From an uncultured Candidatus Competibacteraceae bacterium (GTDB lineage: Bacteria > Pseudomonadota > Gammaproteobacteria > Competibacterales > Competibacteraceae): 5,399 bases of DNA. Both the position numbers and the translations under genes were made by a program. Shown piece after piece: positions 1 to 5,224 of the stretch; within the stretch, counting starts at the first letter, position 1; each line of letters opens with the position of its first letter. The notes below the pieces were generated by a model. The model searched no databases and had not been told where the DNA came from. It saw nothing but the letters and a program-made list of their open reading frames with translations. The stretch covers positions 1-5,399 of the forward strand of contig CALGOO010000314.1 in assembly GCA_937960715.1 (NCBI GenBank), written 5' to 3'.

Positions 1-1
1 C

Positions 2-289
2 GTGTTGCAGGCGCGGGGGGAGCTGGACGAAGCGCTGCGGATTTACCGGGAGGAACAACTGCCGGTCTACGAGCGGCTGGGAGACGTGCGGGAGCTGCTC
101 ATCTGTCGCGCCAAGATCGGGCTCAATTATTTAGCGCGCGGCGCGGCGGGTAATCGCGAAAAGGCACTGGAGTTATTGAGCCTGGCGTTGCGAGACGCGC
201 AACGGTTAAAAATCCCTGAAGCCCAGCAAATCGCCGAGATCATCCAGCAGGTGCAAGCACCGCTGGATTCAATGGCCTCCCCTGGCTAA
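2..289 (+). CDS. TPR-repeat protein, C-terminal fragment (5' end outside window)
   Basis: This is the last 95 or so codons of a longer gene; the frame is open at the left edge, so the GTG at position 2 is an internal codon rather than a supported start. The visible protein begins with a typical tetratricopeptide repeat unit (GELDEALRIYREEQLPVYER, then LGDVREL), followed by a second helical pair (AKIGLNYLARG, then REKALELLSLALRDAQRL) and a capping helix ending near IAEIIQQV. TPR arrays are protein-protein interaction scaffolds. Repeats of this EALRIYREE/ERLGD style are often seen in large multidomain proteins with NB-ARC, CHAT or kinase-like domains, but any such domain lies outside the window, so no function can be given. 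The TAA stop overlaps the stop of the convergent flavoenzyme gene by 4 bp. No relation to the bufferin operon is implied. Confidence 0.8.
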   Translation: MLQARGELDEALRIYREEQLPVYERLGDVRELLICRAKIGLNYLARGAAGNREKALELLSLALRDAQRLKIPEAQQIAEIIQQVQAPLDSMASPG

Positions 290-2433
290 CCCCGCCGCCA
301 GGCGTGGAACCGTTCCACCCAGGCCAGCAATTTCTGGGGGGCGTGAGCCTTCTTCCAGACGCCGGCGGCGTATTTGTTCGCTTCGGCCAGGGTCGGGTAA
401 ATGTGGATCGTGCCGAGGATTTGGTTCAGGCCGATACCGTGGCGCATCGCCAGCACATATTCGGCCAGCAGGTCGCCGGCGTGCTCGCCGACGATAGTGA
501 CTCCCAAAATCTGGTCCTTGCCCGGCGCGGTCAGCACCTTGACGAAACCGTGCGCCTCGCCGTCGGCGATGGCCCGGTCCAGGTCGTCGATACCGTACAC
601 CGTCACCTCATGGGCAATGCCCTTCTCCCGCGCGTCCTGCTCGTTCAGACCCACCCGCGCCACTTCGGGATCGACGAAGGTGGACCAGGGAATCACCGAA
701 TAATCGGCCTTGAACGTCTTGAATGGCCGGAACAGCGCGTTGATCGAGGCATACCACGCCTGATGAGCGGCGGTGTGGGTGAACTGGAACGGCCCGGCCA
801 CGTCGCCAGCGGCGTAAATATTGGGATAGAGCGTCTGTAAATACTCGTTGGTCTCCACGGTGCGAGCGCGGGTGATGGGAATCCCCAGTTCTTCCAGTCC
901 GTAGCCGGCGGTGTTCGCCACCCGCCCCACCGCGACCAGCACCGCGTCGAACGGAATCCGCGCGTCCTGACCTTCGTATTCGGCGATCAGCACCTTCTCG
1001 CCGTTTTCGACCGCGAACCGCCTGGCCGTGTGGTTGACCAGCACGCGGATGCCTTCCCGCCGAAACCGCTCCATGACCAACGCCGAAACCTCCGGGTCTT
1101 CCCGAATCAGGATGCGTGGGGCCATTTCCACCTGTGTGACCTGGCTGCCCAGGCGGGCGAAGGTCTGGGTCAGTTCCGAACCGATGGGACCGCCGCCCAA
1201 CACCACCAGCCGCTTCGGCAATTCGCGCAACTGCCAAACCGTGTCCGACGTGAGATAACCGACTTCCTCCAATCCCGGAATCGGCGGCACGAACGGCCGC
1301 GCGCCGGCGGCGATGACGATGGCGCGGGTGGTCAGGGTCCGCGTGCCCTCGGCGGTGGTCGCTTCCACCGTCCACGGCGAGGTGATTTTCGCCGCGCCTT
1401 CGATCACTTCCACGCCCAGGCCGGTGTAGCGTTCCACCGAATCGTGCGGCGCGACGTCCCGAATCACCCGTTGCACCCGCTCCATGACTTCGGCGAAATC
1501 GAACTCCGCCCCGGCCTGGCGGATGCCAAATTCCGGGGAACGCCGGATGTGCGAGAGCAACTTGGCCGAACGAATCAGCGCCTTGGACGGCACGCAGCCG
1601 GTGTTCAGGCAATCGCCGCCCATCCGGTGCTTCTCGATCAGCGTCACCTTGGCCTTGACCGCCGCCGCGATGTAGGCGGTCACCAGCCCCGCCGAGCCGG
1701 CGCCGATCACCACCAGATTGCGATCGAAACGCTTCGGCTTGGGCCATCGCGCATACACCCGCCGCGCCTTGACCGCCGCCACGATCTTCTTGGCAACGAG
1801 CGGGAAAATGCCCAGCACGGCAAAGGAGATCAACAAGCCAGGCGACAGGATGCCCTGGAGCGAGTCGATCCGGGCAATCTGAGTGCCGGCGTTCACGTAG
1901 ACCACGGTCCCGGCCAACATGCCTACTTGGCTGACCCAGTAAAAGGTCCAAGCTTGGATCGGCGTGAGGCCCATCGCCAGATTGATGATGAAGAAGGGGA
2001 AGATGGGAATCAGTCGCAGGGTGAACAGGTAGAAACCGCCCTCCTTTGCCATGCCGGCGTCGATCGCCTGCAATCGGTCGCCGAACCGGCCCTGCACCCA
2101 GTCGCGCAACACGAAGCGGGCGGTGAGAAAGGCCAGGGTGGCGCCAAGCGTCGAAGCGAAGGAAACGATCACCGTGCCCCAGACCAAGCCGAAGATCGCG
2201 CCTCCAACCAAGGTCAGAATCGCCGCGCCGGGCAGCGACAGGCCGGTGACCGCCACGTAAACGACGAAGAAAATTCCCGCCGTCAAGCCAGGATGCGCTG
2301 CCCGGTAAGTTTCGATGGCGGCCTGCTGGGACTTGAAATAGTCCAGGCTGAAGAACCGCCCCAGGTCGAAGACGAAGAAAGCGCCCACCGAGACGGCGAG
2401 CGCCAGGAGAAGCAGGAGTTTTCGAGAATTCAT
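286..2433 (-). CDS. TVP38/VTT membrane domain fused to mercuric-reductase-like FAD/NAD(P) disulfide oxidoreductase
   Basis: The 715-residue protein has two parts. Residues 1-225 are a TVP38/TMEM64 (VTT, DedA-like) domain: hydrophobic helices near 5-25, 50-66, 70-108, 133-156, 160-182 and 196-218, with the family-type stretches LSLPGAAILTLVGG (66-79) and LRLIPIFPFFIINLAMG (139-155). Residues 238-695 are a class I pyridine nucleotide-disulfide oxidoreductase: FAD motif VIGAGSAGL (242-250), redox disulfide GGDCLNTGCVPSK with C275 and C280 (the only cysteines), NAD(P) motif VLGGGPIGSE (411-420), second FAD motif IYAAGDVAG (539-547), and a dimerisation domain with IHIYPTLAEANKYAAG. Tyr679 sits where lipoamide dehydrogenase and glutathione reductase carry the HPT histidine, which resembles MerA. 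There is no N-terminal HMA domain and no C-terminal Cys pair, so true Hg(II) reductase is unlikely. It should be an inner-membrane NAD(P)H-dependent thiol or electron-transfer enzyme with unknown substrate. The start ATG overlaps the DoxX stop (ATGA), has no good Shine-Dalgarno site, and so probably depends on coupling. Confidence 0.9.
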   Translation of the reverse strand: MNSRKLLLLLALAVSVGAFFVFDLGRFFSLDYFKSQQAAIETYRAAHPGLTAGIFFVVYVAVTGLSLPGAAILTLVGGAIFGLVWGTVIVSFASTLGATLAFLTARFVLRDWVQGRFGDRLQAIDAGMAKEGGFYLFTLRLIPIFPFFIINLAMGLTPIQAWTFYWVSQVGMLAGTVVYVNAGTQIARIDSLQGILSPGLLISFAVLGIFPLVAKKIVAAVKARRVYARWPKPKRFDRNLVVIGAGSAGLVTAYIAAAVKAKVTLIEKHRMGGDCLNTGCVPSKALIRSAKLLSHIRRSPEFGIRQAGAEFDFAEVMERVQRVIRDVAPHDSVERYTGLGVEVIEGAAKITSPWTVEATTAEGTRTLTTRAIVIAAGARPFVPPIPGLEEVGYLTSDTVWQLRELPKRLVVLGGGPIGSELTQTFARLGSQVTQVEMAPRILIREDPEVSALVMERFRREGIRVLVNHTARRFAVENGEKVLIAEYEGQDARIPFDAVLVAVGRVANTAGYGLEELGIPITRARTVETNEYLQTLYPNIYAAGDVAGPFQFTHTAAHQAWYASINALFRPFKTFKADYSVIPWSTFVDPEVARVGLNEQDAREKGIAHEVTVYGIDDLDRAIADGEAHGFVKVLTAPGKDQILGVTIVGEHAGDLLAEYVLAMRHGIGLNQILGTIHIYPTLAEANKYAAGVWKKAHAPQKLLAWVERFHAWRRG

Positions 2434-2978
2434 CGATCCCGAACCCCGTGACGCCGGGCAATCCAGTAATCGAGCGAGATCACTCCGGGTCCCTTCGCCA
2501 CCAGATACAACAGTACGGCCGCCCAGACCCCATGCGTCGGATAAGCGTCCGGATAGACGAAAATCTGAATCACCAGCGTCATGACCAGTAGGGCCAGGGC
2601 CGAGAAGCGGGTGGCCAGACCGAGCAGAATCAGGATGGGAAAGAGATGCTCCGCGAACGCGGCCAGCGGCGCCGCGAGTTCCGGCGGGATCAGCGGCAAC
2701 CGGTATTCGTCCCGGAACAGGGCCACGGCGGATTCGGACAGTCGCGGCAACCCCAGGGTGAAAGTCCCGTCGATGAAGTCGATGGCCAGACCCTCGATCT
2801 TGGTTTGCCCGGATTTCCAGAATACGGCGGCGATGGAAAACCGGCCGATGAAGGCGATGAGGGAATCGGGAATCCGCTGGAACAGGGCAATGACCGACAG
2901 GACGAAGCCCGCCCAGGGCGGTAGTGGCGCCGACGTGGCGGAGGCGGGCGCGGACCAGGCTGAGGTTGGCATCGTCAT
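2430..2978 (-). CDS. DoxX family membrane protein of the bufferin operon
   Basis: This 182-residue protein has the DoxX/DoxD-like topology of four membrane helices, near residues 38-55, 103-121, 123-142 and 149-162. Family-type features are the first helix ending in FWKSGQTK (53-60), the AEHLFPILILLGLATRFSAL stretch (109-128) with E110-H111 at the start of the second helix, and the YPDAYPTHG loop (142-150) before the last helix. The acidic and histidine residues near the membrane could bind a metal or quinone, which is inference. DoxX proteins are inner-membrane proteins, in several cases linked to quinone or thiol redox chemistry; a DoxX-type gene is the usual fourth member of bufferin/HvfABC clusters (BufD by my recollection). 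The ATG at 2978 lies 2 bp after the bufC stop with GGAAG at 2990-2986, 7 nt upstream. A second in-frame ATG at 2972 is possible but worse placed. The stop overlaps the next start. Confidence 0.9.
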   Translation of the reverse strand: MTMPTSAWSAPASATSAPLPPWAGFVLSVIALFQRIPDSLIAFIGRFSIAAVFWKSGQTKIEGLAIDFIDGTFTLGLPRLSESAVALFRDEYRLPLIPPELAAPLAAFAEHLFPILILLGLATRFSALALLVMTLVIQIFVYPDAYPTHGVWAAVLLYLVAKGPGVISLDYWIARRHGVRDR

Positions 2979-2980
2979 GG

Positions 2981-3751
2981 TCAGGCTTCCGTAGGTTGAA
3001 CGAGAGCAGTCAGGGCGCCCACTCGCAACAGCAAGGCGAGATGGGCGGTCAGATCGAAGTCTTCACGAGCGGCCAAGGCCAGGGCCGCTGCCTGGCCGAG
3101 CGGCAATCCGTCGGCCAAGCTCGCCGTCAGCGTATCGCCACCCGGCGGCAGGGCCAAGACTTGGACGTCCAGCCCAACCCGAACGATCAGGGCGCTTTCC
3201 GGGACGGAGGGATCGACCTGAGCCAGATCGCCGTGGCCTTGATGCGCCGCCCACAGCGACACCACCGCATAATCCGAGCGCAGGACGCCCAGCGAGGGGT
3301 GACAGGTCGCCCGCAGCGCCGGCAATCGTTCCGGATCCGCCAGCGCGCGGGCGATCCGCTCCGGGGAGATCGGATCGGCGTCGGCGGCATGGAACGCCCG
3401 GACGCGCAGCATCTCCAGTCGCGCCACGTCGGCCAGGTAAGGCACGCTCCGGGCCGGCTCGAACCGTTCGATGAAGGCGGGAAAGCCAGCCCCGTACTCC
3501 GCCAGCAGGACGGAGCCGGGCGGCGCGGCCCGCACGAAAATTCCCGCCATCGCCCGGAAGAACTCGTCTCCCACCAGATCCAGGGTCACGGGAAAGGTAT
3601 CGGCCAGCGCATCGATCAGGGAGACCACGACGTTGTTGCGATAAACGGCGAAGCGCCGGGCCGGATCGGAGCCGTTCCAGGCGGTCAATCCCGCCGGACA
3701 GGGCGCGTCGGGGTCGAGCAGGGCGGCGGCGAACAGCCGTTGATCGCTCAT
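2981..3751 (-). CDS. bufC: BufC/HvfC-like DUF2063 partner protein of the MNIO enzyme
   Basis: The 256-residue protein matches the DUF2063 putative DNA-binding family (HvfC/BufC). The diagnostic N-terminal block reads RRFAVYRNNVVVSLIDALAD (32-51), followed by FPVTLDLVGDEFF (53-65), APPGSVLLAEYGAGFPAFI (76-94) and PYLADVARLEMLR (104-116). Residues 130-256 form a C-terminal beta-rich domain. The family name is historical: in MNIO RiPP clusters this protein partners the DUF692 enzyme and is thought to help engage the precursor peptide, so a DNA-binding role is not assumed. The frame stays open upstream to an ATG at 4240, but that extension is arginine-rich antisense-style sequence lying over bufB. 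The ATG at 3751 is chosen because homology begins there, GGAG lies 8 nt upstream, and it overlaps the bufB stop as ATGA. The next gene starts 2 bp after the TGA stop. Confidence 0.92.
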   Translation of the reverse strand: MSDQRLFAAALLDPDAPCPAGLTAWNGSDPARRFAVYRNNVVVSLIDALADTFPVTLDLVGDEFFRAMAGIFVRAAPPGSVLLAEYGAGFPAFIERFEPARSVPYLADVARLEMLRVRAFHAADADPISPERIARALADPERLPALRATCHPSLGVLRSDYAVVSLWAAHQGHGDLAQVDPSVPESALIVRVGLDVQVLALPPGGDTLTASLADGLPLGQAAALALAAREDFDLTAHLALLLRVGALTALVQPTEA

Positions 3752-4665
3752 GCCGAAATCTCCAGCCGGTCGCGTTGCGCGTATCCGATCCACCGTTCGG
3801 CGCATCGGGCTTCGGCGATCAAAACCGCCAGCGGCGGAATGTCGTGGTCGCGCTCGATCAAGGTGGGCGTCGGCCCAAGGCGTTCGAGCGCGAAGGCGTA
3901 GAGTTCCCACACCGCCGCCGCGATGGCCGCGCCATGCGTGTCGATCAGCAAGGGCGCGCCGGCGGCGTCGCGATCCTCGGCAAAACCCGCCAGATGGATT
4001 TCCCCGACTTCGGATAATGGCAGAGCGGCGATATACGCTTGCGGATCGCGGCGATGGTTGACGCCCGACACGTAGGCGTTGTTCACGTCGAGCAGCAGCC
4101 CGCAGCCGGTGCGGCGGACGATCTCGGCGATGAACGCGGCTTCGTCCAGCGTGGAGGCGGCAAACTCCACGTAGGTGGCCGGATTTTCCAACAGCATTCG
4201 GCGGCGCAAATGTTCCTGCGTCCGGTCGATGTGGTCGCAAACGCGGTCCAGCGTGACGCGATTGTAGGGTAACGGCAGCAAGTCGTTGAAAAACGCGCCA
4301 CCGTGGGTCGACCAGGCCAAGTGTTCGGAGAAGGATTGCGGCTGGTAGCGGTCGAGCAGCGCGGCCAGGCGGTCAAGATGGGTAGTGTCGAGCGGCCCTT
4401 CCGCGCCGATGGACAGCCCCACGCCGTGGATCGACAGCGGGTAGCGGTCGCGAATCCGGTGCAGGTAGTGATGGAAGGGGCCGCCGGCGACCAGGTAGTT
4501 CTCGGCGTGAATCTCGAAGAAGCCGAGATCCGGCTCGGTAGCCAGAATCTCGGCGAAGTGCTGGGGCTTGAGACCCAGGCCCGCCCGATTGGGCAAGCCA
4601 TCGGAGTACGTTCGCCGCACTGGAACGCCGCGCGCTGAAAGTTCGAAAGGCGTTTGCATCGTCAT
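3748..4665 (-). CDS. bufB: DUF692 multinuclear non-heme iron-dependent oxidative enzyme (MNIO)
   Basis: This 305-residue protein is a full-length DUF692 (MNIO, TIM-barrel) enzyme. Family motifs occur in order: GLGLKPQHF (29-37), FFEIHAENYL (49-58), SIHGVGLSIG (78-87), FSEHLAWS (112-119), LLENPATYV (158-166), LLDVNNAYVS (191-200) with H204, EIHLAGF (222-228), DTHG (242-245) and IERDHDIPP (270-278). The conserved His, Glu, Asp and Asn residues in these blocks make up the iron-cluster site in characterised relatives; I did not assign individual ligands. MNIOs use iron and O2 to rearrange cysteines of ribosomal peptides. Bufferin enzymes are reported to turn precursor cysteines into thiooxazoles, and the neighbouring four-Cys BufA is the obvious substrate. 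The start at 4665 has GGAG 8 nt upstream; ATG codon 3 (4659) is an alternative. It lies 31 bp after bufA and its stop overlaps bufC. Confidence 0.95.
   Translation of the reverse strand: MTMQTPFELSARGVPVRRTYSDGLPNRAGLGLKPQHFAEILATEPDLGFFEIHAENYLVAGGPFHHYLHRIRDRYPLSIHGVGLSIGAEGPLDTTHLDRLAALLDRYQPQSFSEHLAWSTHGGAFFNDLLPLPYNRVTLDRVCDHIDRTQEHLRRRMLLENPATYVEFAASTLDEAAFIAEIVRRTGCGLLLDVNNAYVSGVNHRRDPQAYIAALPLSEVGEIHLAGFAEDRDAAGAPLLIDTHGAAIAAAVWELYAFALERLGPTPTLIERDHDIPPLAVLIAEARCAERWIGYAQRDRLEISA
3760..3763 (-). promoter_or_regulatory. Shine-Dalgarno site deciding the bufC start
   Basis: GGAG on the minus strand, inside the last codons of bufB and 8 nt before the ATG at 3751. With the ATGA overlap it argues for this start rather than the far-upstream ATG at 4240 in the same open frame. 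Confidence 0.7.
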
Positions 4666-4673
4666 CGCGGGCG

Positions 4674-4677
4674 CTCC
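4674..4677 (-). promoter_or_regulatory. Shine-Dalgarno site of bufB
   Basis: GGAG on the minus strand, 8 nt before the ATG at 4665. It supports that ATG over the in-frame ATG two codons later, and it lies in the 31-bp bufA-bufB gap, which shows no hairpin or T-run. Confidence 0.7.
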
Positions 4678-4696
4678 AGCCGAGTTGGCGGTTACG

Positions 4697-5005
4697 TCAA
4701 GCCTTCTTCTCCTTAAACGCCGCCAACTGGCCGAAACCGGTCGGCGAGGTCGGCGAGGCCGTCTTCTCGCAACTGCCCTTCGGCACGTATTTCCAGGCGC
4801 TGCCCTGGTGGTCGGTCTTGGAGGTGCCGGCGCAGGTGGTGCCCGGTCCAGCGGCGCAGTCGTTCTTGCCCTTCATGGCGACGCCGTAGCATTTTTCCTT
4901 GTCGTCGGCGGCGGACGCCGGCGCGGCGGACAGAGTTAGCGCCGTGCCCAGGGCCAGGGCCAGGGCGGTCGCGGACAGGGCGGTCGAATTCAGGCTCTTG
5001 CTCAT
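4697..5005 (-). CDS. bufA: DUF2282 four-cysteine bufferin precursor peptide (secreted)
   Basis: The 102-residue product is a small secreted cysteine peptide. Residues 1-32 are a Sec signal peptide: basic start (MSKS), hydrophobic core (ALSATALALALGTALTL) and APASA-ADD, giving likely cleavage after A32. The mature part has four cysteines, C39, C50, C58 and C79, in the DUF2282 pattern KCYGVAMKGKNDC, GTTCAG, HQGSAWKYVPKGSC. This is the BufA1-type bufferin precursor family, in which the MNIO encoded next door modifies cysteines and the product binds copper in the periplasm. A Ser/Pro/Thr-rich, then lysine-rich tail of 23 residues follows the last cysteine. GAGGAA at 5017-5012, 6 nt before the ATG, is the strongest ribosome site in the operon, as expected for a peptide needed in excess over its enzymes. 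Which cysteines are modified cannot be read from the sequence. Confidence 0.95.
   Translation of the reverse strand: MSKSLNSTALSATALALALGTALTLSAAPASAADDKEKCYGVAMKGKNDCAAGPGTTCAGTSKTDHQGSAWKYVPKGSCEKTASPTSPTGFGQLAAFKEKKA
4739..4756 (-). repeat. Tandem 9-bp duplication in the bufA tail
   Basis: TCGCCGACC occurs twice in direct succession on the minus strand and encodes Ser-Pro-Thr twice (residues 84-89), just after the last cysteine of BufA. It is an in-frame duplication that lengthens a probably unstructured linker. Confidence 0.7.
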
Positions 5006-5011
5006 GGTGCA

Positions 5012-5017
5012 TTCCTC
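5012..5017 (-). promoter_or_regulatory. Strong Shine-Dalgarno site of bufA
   Basis: Read on the minus strand this is GAGGAA, 6 nt before the bufA ATG. It fixes the start at 5005 and explains high expression of the precursor. The upstream terminator arm CTCCTCC contains TCCTC, which could also pair with GAGGA here (see findings). Confidence 0.85.
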
Positions 5018-5040
5018 ATCGTCGGTCGTGGGCCAAGCTC

Positions 5041-5067
5041 AAAAAATCTCCTCCGTCGGTGGAGGAG
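5041..5067 (-). terminator. Intrinsic-terminator-like hairpin in the bufA leader (possible attenuator)
   Basis: On the minus strand a perfect 7-bp stem, CTCCTCC with GGAGGAG, encloses the 6-nt loop ACCGAC and is followed by A and then six Ts (5046-5041). The T-run follows the stem only in the minus direction, towards bufA, and ends 35 bp before its ATG. No convincing minus-strand gene lies within the 330 bp upstream, and I find no promoter between the hairpin and bufA. It therefore probably sits inside the bufA transcript as an attenuator. If a minus-strand gene lies just beyond the window, or a promoter lies between hairpin and bufA, it could instead be an ordinary terminator. Confidence 0.6.
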
Positions 5068-5208
5068 CCAGGGGCGAACGCGCGTGCCGCGCTCGATAGG
5101 TGGTTTGCCGAGTCCGCCTAACATTTCTTCACGCCAGCGGCGAGATTACGTGTTTTCAGCGGCTTCAGGGATGTTTACGCAGGCCGGGGGACTTTGGATG
5201 CGGGCCTC

Positions 5209-5224
5209 GCAAAAAATTTTTTGC
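5209..5224. repeat. A6T6 perfect palindrome
   Basis: GCAAAAAATTTTTTGC is a perfect 16-bp palindrome standing out from GC-rich surroundings, about 205 bp upstream of bufA. Such A-tracts bend DNA and can serve as an UP element or a nucleoid-protein site. No function is shown, and it is too AT-rich and loop-less to be a good hairpin. Confidence 0.5.

Larger units (their letters stand above)
5002..5124 (-). other. Possible 40-codon leader reading frame overlapping bufA start
   Basis: An ATG at 5124 opens a 40-codon frame whose TGA stop overlaps the bufA ATG as ATGA, the same overlap used twice inside the operon. It reads through the hairpin, whose 3' arm supplies four adjacent arginine codons (CGA, CGG, AGG, AGA), and then the T-run as Phe-Phe. 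The peptide is Arg- and Pro-rich and resembles no family I know. The start lacks a well-spaced ribosome site (only GAAGAA directly before the ATG). It may be chance. Confidence 0.2.

Noticed and set aside
186..204. Perfect inverted repeat CGTTGCG-AGACG-CGCAACG, considered as terminator of the bufferin operon
   Set aside because: It lies within TPR coding sequence; on the minus strand the T-run precedes rather than follows the stem, and on the plus strand no T-run follows.
286..2433. Calling the flavoenzyme merA (mercury resistance)
   Set aside because: No HMA domain, no C-terminal Cys pair, and no merR, merT or merP nearby; only the core fold and active-site Tyr resemble MerA.
1030..2451. 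Long plus-strand open frame (473 codons) opposite the flavoenzyme
   Set aside because: The composition is Arg/Gln/Gly/His-rich without recognisable motifs; it is a GC-bias shadow of the well-supported minus-strand gene.
2981..4240. Extended 419-residue form of the DUF2063 protein
   Set aside because: The extra N-terminus is Arg-rich shadow sequence over bufB. Homology, ribosome site and the ATGA overlap all place the start at 3751.
5152..5178. ECF-sigma-like promoter for bufA (GTAAAC on the minus strand, followed by GAAA)
   Set aside because: The match to ECF consensus is loose, spacing is arbitrary and similar words occur by chance; not reported as a feature.
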